Assembly (NCBI GenBank): GCA_965224745.1
Contig: CBDCZY010000004.1
Span: 248,001 to 312,000 of the forward strand
DNA length: 64,000 bases
Source of the DNA: CBDCZY01 sp965224745
GTDB lineage: Bacteria; Pseudomonadota; Gammaproteobacteria; Methylococcales; Methylomonadaceae
Direction: 5' to 3'
Shown: piece after piece, positions 1 to 7,745 of the stretch
Position numbering within the stretch: the stretch's first letter is position 1
Layout of the letters: each line of letters opens with the position of its first letter
Notes under the pieces: model-generated
Databases searched by the model: none
Told to the model about the DNA's origin: nothing
The model's input: only the letters and a program-made list of their open reading frames with translations
Translations under genes and position numbers: made by a program

Positions 1-294
1 TTGACTGATCATGCAAGAGGTTGTAAGAATACAGCCATCTCCGGGGTGTACACGATATAGCGTTACCTCTCGACCTGTATCGGTCACTAATTGAACACGC
101 AGAATCCCTTTAGCAATGAGTAAATAATGCTGGCATTGGGAGTTTCTGGCTGCCAATAACGAATTAGCAGGCAGTTCATGAACTTTTGCTTCATCAATCA
201 AATTTGGAGCAGACAGACCTTTACATTCAGATAGCGCTGAAAATTGTGTTTGCCACAATGTTTGAATGTCTGTCTTAGATAACTGTATAGGCAT
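1..294 (-). CDS. Crp/Fnr-family regulator, N-terminal part (runs off the window)
   Basis: The reverse strand reads an open frame from an ATG at 292-294 to the window edge, 98 codons. The translation has the pattern of a cyclic-nucleotide-binding beta-roll: HYLLIAKGILRV followed by GREVTLYRVHPGDGCI. This is typical of Crp/Fnr transcription factors, which sense a small ligand or redox state and bind DNA through a C-terminal winged helix. The DNA-binding part lies outside the window, so the ligand and targets cannot be judged. It would be transcribed away from the cytochrome gene upstream, from which a strong terminator separates it. Confidence 0.75.
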   Translation of the reverse strand, partial: MPIQLSKTDIQTLWQTQFSALSECKGLSAPNLIDEAKVHELPANSLLAARNSQCQHYLLIAKGILRVQLVTDTGREVTLYRVHPGDGCILTTSCMISQ

Positions 295-356
295 TTTAAG
301 GTCACATTAAGCATCGAATCACACTAATCGATTAGGTGATTTTGCTTTATTCGCGA

Positions 357-390
357 AAAAAAGGCCAGCACTATTGGCTGGCCTTTTTTT
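357..390. terminator. Bidirectional rho-independent terminator
   Basis: A 9-bp perfect stem (AAGGCCAGC / GCTGGCCTT, loop of 7) is flanked by an A run on the left and a T run on the right. It lies just past the stop codon of the cytochrome gene read on the minus strand. The flanking A and T runs let it work in both directions. Confidence 0.85.
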
Positions 391-404
391 AAAATCAGGA
401 TTCT

Positions 405-2231
405 TTACAGTGTTTTAAGGTACTCCATCAGGTTTTCTTGTTCTGCTTCTGTCAGATCAGACGGAACCTCAGGTATTTCTTCTGATGTATAACGTTTGAT
501 AACATCAGCTAAGGTAGCAGCGCTACCATCATGAAAATAAGGTGCAGTATGAGTCAGTCCTCTTAACCCTGGTGTTTTAATACCCAAGGACAGCAATCCT
601 TCCGGTGGCTTTTCTACTATGTTGGTAAAAAACCCGTTATCACCCGTGCCTTCAGCAGTTTCATGACAGGCCACACAGTTCGCCTTACCGTAAAACAAAG
701 CCAAACCGGCTTCTGCCTTGGTTTCATCGAACTCATCGGGGGCTGGGCTGGCGATACTTTGCAAGAACGCTTGGATGTCTAACAAATCCTCACGTTTGGT
801 ATCGCTTCCTGGCTCATTTGCTTCAGCATCAGCCAAACGATCCCAATACTCTTGTGGTAAATCATTGGCAATTTCGATATTTTTTATGACTGCATTGACC
901 GTTCCCCAAGCGCCATTGGCTCCTAGTGGCAAGTCTATTCCGCATTCCGGAGCGCTTGCCAGAGAATTATTGTCAGGTCTTAACTGCAAAATGCCAATCC
1001 AGGTTAGTGTGTAATTTTGCTCTGCCAGGTCGATAAAATTCCATAGCGGCGGAATACTGCTTGGATTGAATACATCATCATCAAAGGGATTGCCTGGAAG
1101 AAAGCGAGGGTCAAATTGGCCCGGCCCCCAATTTGTGTATTGATCTAGATTAGCTCGTTCTGACCCACTTTGAACTAGCGGTGTTAAAGAAAGTAACAGG
1201 CCAGCATCCAGTTTAGTATTGGGAGGCCCAAGAATTGGCTGACCAATAGGCAACGGAACTGGATCAGCATCAGCTGCCAGTTGAAAAGGTGTCTGTGAAA
1301 CGGTGACATGACACAATGCGCAAGTCAGTCCGACTGATGTCAGTTGATCGGGATTAGCGGGATCGTTAAATATGCCTTTAATACCCACAACAGCGTCTGC
1401 CTTAAGTAAGGTTTGCGTAATAGCAGGGTCGCTTAATGCGGCGGTTTTGGCAGCAAAGTCATCGCTTAGCATAACATCAACAATCGGCTGGGGTACTTTG
1501 GAAATATCTAGCTGAGCGCCTATGCCAACGGCTTCCAGAGGCGTCACCTGATTGAGGACTTCATGCAACTGGAATTGATCACCCCATAAAGCTTCATCTC
1601 CCCAGGTCTCGTTAAAGAAGAGATGACGACCGCGTTCTACTGCCTCGCCCGATTTAACTTGTAGTTTACGATAAACAACCCGAAAAGCACCCCGAGTACG
1701 TTTGGTCAAAGTAACTACTGTAGCATCAGAAGGCCGATACAGATTAGCTTGCATCCGCTGCCAACCTCCACGTTTCCTAACCGCAATCTCGCCTAACTCA
1801 GGATGTACTGGTGCAGGGTTGGCCGCTATCTCAATTTTCATGGGTTTTTTGAGTTGAAGCTTATACTGTGACCACCTTGAATACCAGTGCCAATACCAAT
1901 TATTTCGTCGAGGTTTAACGGGTCTAAGTTTAATCGTATAGATGGGACTTGCTTCGGTTTGCCGATCATCGAGCGGCTTATCATAACTTTTAACGCGAAC
2001 ACTTACTCTTGCATCAGCGCTCAAAGCATCCGGTGGAATGGTAATCTTGATTTGTGGATTATCGAAATCATCGTAAAGCATGCCACCCTCTGAGGCCGAG
2101 ATAAAACCATTGACTATCCTTTTTGATTGGGAACCCGCTACGCTCGGATTGGAGTAAGAAACTGTCAGCATTATGACCAACAATAGCCTGCTGGTAACCG
2201 TACATTTGAACTTAAATTTGACTATCGACAT
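405..2231 (-). CDS. Di-haem cytochrome c peroxidase/MauG-like exported protein with extra N-terminal domain
   Basis: A 608-residue protein with an N-terminal signal peptide, so exported to the periplasm. Two c-type haem sites are visible: CALCH at residues 304-308 and CVACH at 519-523. The C-terminal part has the family pattern LRGLTHTAPYFHDGSAATL, as in bacterial cytochrome c peroxidases and MauG-like enzymes, which use two haems to reduce peroxide or oxidise a partner. Residues ~40-200 precede the haem domains and are not part of the usual peroxidase; they contain IKITIPPDALSADARVSV, which resembles a beta-sandwich (ZU5-like) domain. At ~600 residues it is far longer than a classical CCP (~330). 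The substrate is unknown. It ends at the terminator at 357-390. Confidence 0.75.
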   Translation of the reverse strand: MSIVKFKFKCTVTSRLLLVIMLTVSYSNPSVAGSQSKRIVNGFISASEGGMLYDDFDNPQIKITIPPDALSADARVSVRVKSYDKPLDDRQTEASPIYTIKLRPVKPRRNNWYWHWYSRWSQYKLQLKKPMKIEIAANPAPVHPELGEIAVRKRGGWQRMQANLYRPSDATVVTLTKRTRGAFRVVYRKLQVKSGEAVERGRHLFFNETWGDEALWGDQFQLHEVLNQVTPLEAVGIGAQLDISKVPQPIVDVMLSDDFAAKTAALSDPAITQTLLKADAVVGIKGIFNDPANPDQLTSVGLTCALCHVTVSQTPFQLAADADPVPLPIGQPILGPPNTKLDAGLLLSLTPLVQSGSERANLDQYTNWGPGQFDPRFLPGNPFDDDVFNPSSIPPLWNFIDLAEQNYTLTWIGILQLRPDNNSLASAPECGIDLPLGANGAWGTVNAVIKNIEIANDLPQEYWDRLADAEANEPGSDTKREDLLDIQAFLQSIASPAPDEFDETKAEAGLALFYGKANCVACHETAEGTGDNGFFTNIVEKPPEGLLSLGIKTPGLRGLTHTAPYFHDGSAATLADVIKRYTSEEIPEVPSDLTEAEQENLMEYLKTL

Positions 2232-2428
2232 TAAGCGCCCTCCTTTGTGGCTATGCTTTAAACGCGAACATACGCCATTTCTTGCTGTAAGTCTGTGACA
2301 GGCTCACAGAGATTTCTGACCGCAAAGTTTGAAAGTTTTTTAGGGCGCCTTTGAAGGTGTGAACAGATGAAAGGGTAATAGACATGCTACACTATGTTGA
2401 ATATTTCAACAATACATAATACGTAATC

Positions 2429-2662
2429 ATGGCAACAGTCAACTTCAGTATTCCTGAGGAGGTTAAAACAGAATTCAACGAATTATTTTCAAGTGAAAAT
2501 AAAAGTGCTTTATTAACCGAGTTCATTAAAAAAGCGATAGAAGAACGTAAAGCAGAACAGCAACGTTTAAAAGCGATGCAGGCGATTTTTGATATTCGAA
2601 GCACACAAAAACCTGTTACCAATACAGCAATTCAATCTGCTAAAAAAGAGTACCGTGAATGA
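2429..2662 (+). CDS. Small ribbon-helix-helix-type antitoxin
   Basis: A 77-residue protein. The start (MATVNFSIPEEVKTEF) is a short beta strand followed by helices, as in RHH/MetJ-Arc antitoxins, and the C-terminal half is charged and probably wraps the toxin. It overlaps the next gene by 4 bp (ATGA at 2659-2662), the usual coupling of an antitoxin to its PIN toxin. In such pairs the antitoxin neutralises the toxin and represses its own promoter. The promoter should lie in the AT-rich stretch at about 2,380-2,428. Confidence 0.7.
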   Translation: MATVNFSIPEEVKTEFNELFSSENKSALLTEFIKKAIEERKAEQQRLKAMQAIFDIRSTQKPVTNTAIQSAKKEYRE

Positions 2663-3060
2663 AGGTAACGATAAATGCTAGTGTGATTGTCAAATGGTTT
2701 ATTCCTGATAATGAAAATCATACCGATAGCGCGCTCGCTTTATTCAAAAAAGTTGAAGAAGGCACGTTGACAGTCGTTCAGCCCCTGCATTGGCAAGCTG
2801 AAGTGATTGCAGTGTTAACTCGATTGCGACCGGAGATAGTGGATAAGTCAATTGTTTTGCTGGATGCTTTGGAGTTACCCGTTATTGATAATATTCAGGT
2901 TTATCAACAAGCCAGCCAGCTTAGCCAAGTCTTAAACCATCATTTATTTGATACGCTCTACCATGCAGTTGCCATAGCAGCAAACGGTAACTTTATGACT
3001 GATGATAGAAAATATTACAACAAAGCTAAGGGCACAGGAAACATTGAACTTTTAGCTTAG
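2659..3060 (+). CDS. PIN-domain (VapC-like) toxin with altered first acidic residue
   Basis: A 133-residue PIN-domain protein of the type that cuts RNA in VapBC modules. The PIN layout is recognisable: first strand MKVTINASVIVKWF, an acidic residue at E48, HHLFDTLYHAVA around D98, and MTDDRKYY around D115/D116. The first strand normally carries a catalytic Asp (DAS-V-KW); here residue 6 is Asn (codon AAT). Metal binding may therefore be weakened, and the module may be inactive or act mainly as a regulator. It is translationally coupled to the upstream antitoxin. Confidence 0.75.
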   Translation: MKVTINASVIVKWFIPDNENHTDSALALFKKVEEGTLTVVQPLHWQAEVIAVLTRLRPEIVDKSIVLLDALELPVIDNIQVYQQASQLSQVLNHHLFDTLYHAVAIAANGNFMTDDRKYYNKAKGTGNIELLA

Positions 3061-3494
3061 TTCTACTTTGTCAGATTAACAATAAGGCCGTCATACTCGT
3101 TGGGAACGGGTATCCAGCACCACGGATGGCAAGCTTAAATTCATCCATGAACACGTAAGACGGAACCGTAAGTTGGATGAGCGGTAGCGAAATCCGACAT
3201 TTAGTCTGATGGTGAAAGGTGGAATTCGTTTTACTCTTCCGCCCTTGTATATTAAGCCCACCTCTAAAACACAGGATTAATTAACACAAAATGCTTATAG
3301 TGATAACTGATTTCTGGGGAAGCCGTCCCACCCTTAAGCCTTGAGCTTGTTCGTAGATTGGCTCCCCACCCTCGTCATCCATGCCGTGGAGTATCTACGG
3401 GCTACTTCATCATCTTATATACAGCTCCAAAACGTTGCGTCTTAGATGGGCGTTTGCAGGAAATCGTAGTAAAATAGCCTCAGAGGTGAAAATT
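3061..3494. other. Gene-free stretch with a decayed palindromic repeat
   Basis: No convincing gene. Around 3,165-3,245 the sequence GTTGGATGAGCGGTAGCG and its degenerate complement downstream resemble the common gammaproteobacterial repeat seen again at 44,044-44,118. Otherwise it looks like worn sequence between two toxin-antitoxin-like pairs. Confidence 0.4.
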
Positions 3495-3716
3495 ATGTCA
3501 AATTCGATCATTAACAGGGATCCTGAGATTCTCGGTGGTACGCCGGTATTCGACGGTACTCGAGTGCCAGTTCGTATCCTTTTCGAGCATTTGGAGGCAG
3601 GAGATCGTCTAGATGACTTTTTGGATAGTTTTCCAACAGTCACTCGGGAACAGGCGACCCAATTGCTTGATCTGGCAATGAAACAAGTTATTGAGCTCAA
3701 TGAAGCTGTTGCTTGA
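3495..3716 (+). CDS. DUF433 family protein, probable antitoxin
   Basis: A 73-residue protein beginning at the ATG at 3495, which has a GAGG-type ribosome site just upstream; longer upstream starts are unsupported. The sequence is a classic DUF433: NRDPEILGGTPVFDGTRVPVR, then helices ending in a region that overlaps the next gene. DUF433 proteins carry a helix-turn-helix and occur beside PIN-like DUF5615 proteins in predicted toxin-antitoxin pairs. It overlaps the downstream gene by 17 bp, which indicates coupled translation. Confidence 0.8.
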   Translation: MSNSIINRDPEILGGTPVFDGTRVPVRILFEHLEAGDRLDDFLDSFPTVTREQATQLLDLAMKQVIELNEAVA

Positions 3717-4026
3717 TGAACAGGTATCTCGGCAACTTGCAGAATTTTTCCCGGTTGAGTTCGACGTGCAAACGGTTCAACAGATGGGGTGGGGCGGAAC
3801 TAAAAATGTTCAGTTACTCCAACTGGCGTTTGAGGGTGGGTTTATCGCGTTAGTCACAGCCGACAAGAACATGGCGTATCAACAAAACCACGCCGATCTT
3901 CCAGTCATGGTGATCGTACTTGTTGCGTTTGGAAACCGACTGCAAGAACTTGAACCTCTTGTACCAGGCGTTTTGAATGCGCTAGCTCTCAGTTCAGAAC
4001 CCGGCATCTATCGCGTCGACGCATAA
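3700..4026 (+). CDS. DUF5615 PIN-like protein, probable toxin partner of DUF433
   Basis: A 108-residue protein starting MKLLLDEQVSRQLAEFF, the hallmark start of DUF5615 proteins, whose fold is a compact PIN-like nuclease. The acidic LLLDE near the start and TADKNMAY in the middle match the conserved acidic positions. The ATG at 3700 is chosen because family members begin MK-LLDE; a TTG at 3691 in the same frame is possible but less likely. It overlaps the DUF433 gene, so the two should be made together as a toxin-antitoxin-like module. Activity is inferred from family only. Confidence 0.75.
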   Translation: MKLLLDEQVSRQLAEFFPVEFDVQTVQQMGWGGTKNVQLLQLAFEGGFIALVTADKNMAYQQNHADLPVMVIVLVAFGNRLQELEPLVPGVLNALALSSEPGIYRVDA

Positions 4027-4191
4027 CCTCTATATGATCCCTGCTGGTCGGCGTTTGTAACCCCCGCTCGAACGTTTGAATGAACTCCCGTAACGTTGGG
4101 CGTGAATAATAATGTGGAACCGTTCAAACGTTCCGATCGGCGTGGATGGACGCTTCACTTAATAGGCAAATACGGAAACAGTAACTTCGAT

Positions 4192-4290
4192 AATTGGGGT
4201 CAGAGTAAAATTAAAGTTCAAGAGACAGATCAAAGGATCAGTGAAAAGAAGACAAGGAAAATTGTTTAATTATACTCTGACCCCAATTAT
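4192..4290. repeat. REP-like inverted repeat with GGGGTCAGAGT arms
   Basis: The left arm TAATTGGGGTCAGAGTAAAA and its complement ending at about 4290 (ACTCTGACCCCAATTA) bracket ~50 bp. About 60 bp of it (4200-4260) recurs in reverse orientation at 9,145-9,205. Such elements often accompany REP-associated (Y1) transposases; none is present here. The remaining sequence between 4,027 and 4,454 shows no gene, only a weak inverted repeat around GAACGTTTGAA (4,072-4,135). Confidence 0.65.
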
Positions 4291-4454
4291 TTAATCCATC
4301 CAGAGAGTCATGCATAAAAACCAATAACTTGCAGTGATCCAGATCATACCAAGCTATGTAAGTCCATGCTAGCCTAAAGTCCTCCAATGAAAAACTGAAT
4401 TAAATATTCAGAACATTGGTTCTCTATAACAATTTAGGAAACGATCGTTGATTT

Positions 4455-4505
4455 AAAAATAACTGATGTAAAATCAATAATTTTGCGGTTTCCTGATTTA
4501 ACTTA
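4455..4505 (+). repeat. 51-bp direct repeat, left copy, abutting IS1 copy A
   Basis: The stretch beginning AAAAATAACTGATGTAAAAT ends directly against the left tip of the IS1-family element. It recurs, with one substitution (G to C) and slight drift at the last bases, at 7,676-7,726 directly against the right tip. Ordinary IS1 target duplications are about 8-10 bp. Confidence 0.85.
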
Positions 4506-4637
4506 GGCATTGTTCAAAAAGTATAGTTTCTGGTAAAGTAGTATTTTTCCCGTGAGTAACTACCTATGGTGTCTCGCGTCAATTACTTTGTCCGGTTTGG
4601 CGACAATTATGATGGCCGGTTGAGTGATTAAGGTTTT

Positions 4638-5375
4638 TTATGATTTTTTCTGATGTTTCCTCCTGTAACTGTTGCCGTCGATTTCAAGAATCGTGGCATG
4701 ATGGATAATGCGGTCAATGGCGGCTACGGTCATTAATGTATCCGGGAATATCTGATCCCAGTGACTGAATGGCTGGTTTGATGTGATGATCAAGCTGCCA
4801 CTTTCATAACGATGAGCAATAAACTCAAACAGGACCTGGGTTTCTGAATCCGTTTTTTTAACATAACCAATATCATCGATAATGAGTACACGATATTTAT
4901 CCAGTCGACTCATCACAGCCATTAAATCCAGCTCTTTTTTGGCCTGCTGCAGTAATTGCACCAGTGCGGTGGCAGCCAACCATTTTACCCGGATGCCTTG
5001 TTCGATAAGATGAAGCCCCAAAGCAGAAGCAATATGCGATTTACCGACACCGGAAGGGCCAATCAATAAAACATTATCTGCCTGTAGCGCCCACTGGGTA
5101 TTATCGCGCAGCCCAATCACTTTCTTTTGAATGGTTTCCGGTAATTCATCAAAGCCTAAGGTGGCAAAACTTTTGCCCCGGGGTAATTTGGCTTCTTTGG
5201 TCCAGTTGCAAACTCGCGTTTCAAAGCGCCGTGCAATTTCATTTTCACACAGTTTAGACAGGTATTGGCTATAGCCCCATGCCTGTTTTGTGGCCTGTTC
5301 CTGATAAGCTTCATAATATTGCCAAAAAGCCAGCAAGCGAAGTTCTTTTAACATCATTGGCAAACCATCACTCAC
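4638..5375 (-). CDS. istB: IS21 helper ATPase IstB
   Basis: A 245-residue AAA+ ATPase. Walker A GPSGVGKSH and Walker B YRVLIIDDIGYV are both present, followed by the sensor segment SLIITSNQPF. IstB proteins assist the IstA transposase by selecting and remodelling target DNA. Its start overlaps the end of istA by 8 bp, the standard coupled arrangement. It is identical in translation to the copy at 41,211-41,948, which points to recent transposition. Confidence 0.95.
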   Translation of the reverse strand: MSDGLPMMLKELRLLAFWQYYEAYQEQATKQAWGYSQYLSKLCENEIARRFETRVCNWTKEAKLPRGKSFATLGFDELPETIQKKVIGLRDNTQWALQADNVLLIGPSGVGKSHIASALGLHLIEQGIRVKWLAATALVQLLQQAKKELDLMAVMSRLDKYRVLIIDDIGYVKKTDSETQVLFEFIAHRYESGSLIITSNQPFSHWDQIFPDTLMTVAAIDRIIHHATILEIDGNSYRRKHQKKS

Positions 5376-6879
5376 AGCACACCTCCTGTCTCATCCACTG
5401 ACCGGTCAGTAGTTGATCATAGTCAGCAACCTGGTGTTGGCGTAGCGGTATCGGTGGCGGTGTACTGTGTTGTAAATACCTTGCCTGCAGGGATGTTAAA
5501 TCGGGCAAGGCACCTTGTTCTGCCTGTCGCATTAGCTCAGTTGCCAGGGCACTTTCGCAATCATAATCATAGGCAAAGCGTAAAACAGCAACCATCCACT
5601 TGCATGCTTCTTGCGGTGTAAACTGTTTCTCTGCCTGCTTCCATAAAGCCCGATATTGCGTGTTAGGCAAAATATTATCGCGAAACTGTGAGAAGCGGAA
5701 GGCTTGTGGTTTGGCTGCCAGAGAATGAATGATATGCCGGTAATCTATTCGTCGCGCTCGGCCGGTGGGCGTTGTTGGATAAATCCGAGGCAGATTGATC
5801 ACCCGAGTTTGGCCAACAAAGCAGACCAAACGATCATGGTAGAGATGCACCCTGACGCTTTCACCGATAAGGCGTGAAGGGACGGTATACAATGCGCGTT
5901 TTACAGCAATGGTACTGCTGGTGGTGACTTTTACCGACAGCTCAGCATAATCAACAAATCGGTGTTTGGGTAAGGCTAACAGGGTTTTGTGCTCTTCGGC
6001 CAACCTGCCTTTGCATCGTCTGTTCAGTTTGTCGACAATGTGTTCAAGAAACTCTCGATAAGCACGGAGTGTAGAAAAATCATTCGAACCGCGTAACTTT
6101 ATGGCTTGATCAATGCGACGTTTTAATGAGCCATGCGGTGCTTCAATGGCGCCATTTTCATGACTAATGCCCAGATTATTGATGGTGGGCCGCATGCCAT
6201 AATGCTTACATAAATCATGATAGTCTTCCGTCAGTCGCTGTTTTTCTACGTTATTGACGTAAGCCGCACTGAGGCTGTCTGTACGATGTTCCTTTGGTGA
6301 ACCGCCTAAGGTGTGTAATGCACTTTGTAAGCCGTCAGCCAGTGCACTGTAGCTTTCTCCGCCCTGAATAACATGGACATGACGCCAACCACTAAAAGCC
6401 AGGCGAAACTGGTACAGTAAATGTGCGAACGCCTTCCCGTCTATCGTAATGACGGTATTGGGGTGCGTAAAATCAGATAGTCCCTGATGACCCGCAGGTA
6501 CCGACTGACGAAACATGACTTCTTTGTCCGGGCCTTGTGTGGCCTGCCAGTGTTTAACACGTCTTTGCAGTGTCCGAAGGTATTTCTCTGGATACTTTCC
6601 CGGATGCTGCTCATCCAGATGCTCCCACAGGGTAATGCCAGTTAAGGACGATTCATCTTCTAATAACGGAACCAGTTCTGAGTCCCATACGGCTTCTAAT
6701 GGATCTTTGCGCGTTCGCCACTTTCGTTCTTTGTGTTCAGCTCTTTCACCTTTTTCGATCCGGCAACCTGATCGAACACTGATGCCGGCTTTTGCTGCGG
6801 ATGTCTCCTGCGTACAACCTGTCTGACGATTTTTCATATAACTATTTTCCTGTAATTGAGTGATGTGTTTACCGGACAA
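5368..6879 (-). CDS. istA: IS21 transposase IstA
   Basis: A 503-residue DDE transposase. The integrase core starts around TVITIDGKAFAHL (first Asp), continues through HRTDSLSAAYVNN (second acidic position) and ISHENGAIEAPHGSLKRRI (Glu), then a C-terminal beta-barrel region typical of IstA. The usual N-terminal helix-turn-helix is not obvious; the first ~60 residues are basic and Cys-containing. The first in-frame ATG at 6879 is used; a later one at residue 15 is possible. It is followed by istB and has an identical second copy at 41,941-43,452. Confidence 0.93.
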   Translation of the reverse strand: MSGKHITQLQENSYMKNRQTGCTQETSAAKAGISVRSGCRIEKGERAEHKERKWRTRKDPLEAVWDSELVPLLEDESSLTGITLWEHLDEQHPGKYPEKYLRTLQRRVKHWQATQGPDKEVMFRQSVPAGHQGLSDFTHPNTVITIDGKAFAHLLYQFRLAFSGWRHVHVIQGGESYSALADGLQSALHTLGGSPKEHRTDSLSAAYVNNVEKQRLTEDYHDLCKHYGMRPTINNLGISHENGAIEAPHGSLKRRIDQAIKLRGSNDFSTLRAYREFLEHIVDKLNRRCKGRLAEEHKTLLALPKHRFVDYAELSVKVTTSSTIAVKRALYTVPSRLIGESVRVHLYHDRLVCFVGQTRVINLPRIYPTTPTGRARRIDYRHIIHSLAAKPQAFRFSQFRDNILPNTQYRALWKQAEKQFTPQEACKWMVAVLRFAYDYDCESALATELMRQAEQGALPDLTSLQARYLQHSTPPPIPLRQHQVADYDQLLTGQWMRQEVCCE

Positions 6880-6979
6880 GTCACTTCCTCCTAAGAGTAA
6901 AAAGTACTTATCAGTTTATACACTCAACCGGTCAAGATAATTGTCGTCTGACCGGACAGGTTAATTGTCGCCTAACACT

Positions 6980-7668
6980 ATGGCGACTTGTCCGAAATGT
7001 CACTCAGCAGACTGCACGAAAGATGGTATAGTCAAAGAGAAACAACGATATAAATGCAAATCATGTGGCTATAGGCATACCGTGAGCCACCAGGGACTTA
7101 GACCTGATATTAAGCGACAAGCGCTTGAGCTTTACCTGGAAGGGCTGGGTTTTCGCTCAATTGGCCGGTTTTTGAAATGCAGTCATGTGACGGTGTATTA
7201 CTGGATCAAAGCCTAGGGCGAATCGATCGAGGCAATCCGATCAGAAGCGGGTGTTGAAATTGTAGAAATGGATGAAATGCACACGTATATTGGTGTAAAA
7301 AAAACTATTGCTGGATCTGGATTGCTGTTGATCGACATGGAAAGCGCTTTCTCGCGTGCGTTGTGGGCTCCCGCGACACGGAAACAGGACGGGAATGATG
7401 GGAAGCCGTCAAAGACAGCACTATAAAAGGTGTTATGAGCGACTATTGGAGTCCCTATGAAAAGTTTATCCCGGCTGGACTACATACACAATCAAAAGCT
7501 GAAACATATACGGTAGAAGGCTATAACAGCTTAAGCTTATTTAGACACTTTCTCGCCCGATTACGCCGAAAATCGAAGTGTTATAGCAAAAGTAAGGAAA
7601 TGCTTAAATATTCAGTGATGCTTTTAATGCTCAAATGGAACGGGGATTTTGAAACTATACTTAATTAA
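6980..7668 (+). pseudogene. IS1-family transposase (InsA-InsB), decayed copy A
   Basis: The frame begins ATGGCGACTTGTCC at 6980. A zinc-ribbon (CPKCHSADC, YKCKSCGYRH) is followed by a helix-turn-helix (GFRSIGRFLKCSHVTVYYWIKA), as in IS1 InsA. A TAG then interrupts at 7213, where Trp would be expected. After a run of eight A (about 7,298-7,305) the DDE part continues in the -1 frame (WIWIAVDRHGKRF), as in programmed IS1 frameshifting. A second stop (TGA, ~7,397) precedes the conserved end (SDYWSPYEKF, YNSLSLFRHFLARLRRKSKCY). Two stops and loss of its leader through the IS21 insertion at the start codon make it inactive. Confidence 0.85.
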
Positions 7669-7675
7669 CAACACC

Positions 7676-7726
7676 AAAAATAACTGATGTAAAATCAATA
7701 ATTTTGCCGTTTCCTGATTTAATTTT
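7676..7726 (+). repeat. 51-bp direct repeat, right copy
   Basis: Matches 4,455-4,505 and begins directly after the IS1 right tip. It forms the immediate upstream region (leader) of the secreted-protein gene at 7746; only ~19 bp with the ribosome site separate it from the start codon. The original promoter of that gene is therefore probably the sequence left of 4,455, now 3.2 kb away. Confidence 0.85.
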
Positions 7727-7745
7727 ATTATGAAGGAGAAAACTA

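Larger units (their letters stand above)
4570..6977 (-). mobile_element. IS21-family element, copy A (2,408 bp)
   Basis: The ends are long imperfect inverted repeats (~57 bp): TGTCTCGCGTCAATTA at the left, and TGTTAGGCGACAATTA reading in from the right, each followed by further CGACAATTAT and CCGGTTGAGTG blocks. A 6-bp target duplication, CTATGG, lies at 4564-4569 and 6978-6983. It carries istA and istB on the minus strand. A practically identical copy of the same length lies at 41,143-43,550. Confidence 0.95.
4506..7675 (+). mobile_element. IS1-family element, copy A, interrupted by IS21
   Basis: The left tip GGCATTGTTC...AAGTATAGTTT and right tip (complement GGTGTTGTTAATTAAGTATAG) form the inverted ends. 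They match the ends of copy B at 40,545-43,723 (GGCATTGCTAATTTAGTATAG). Without the inserted IS21 the element is about 0.75 kb, normal for IS1. The transposase frame starts at 6980 and is split from its leader by the IS21. Confidence 0.8.

Noticed and set aside
6515..6826. Plus-strand frame inside istA (also at 43,088-43,399)
   Set aside because: Shadow of the istA gene on the other strand; Cys- and Ser-rich composition with no family pattern.
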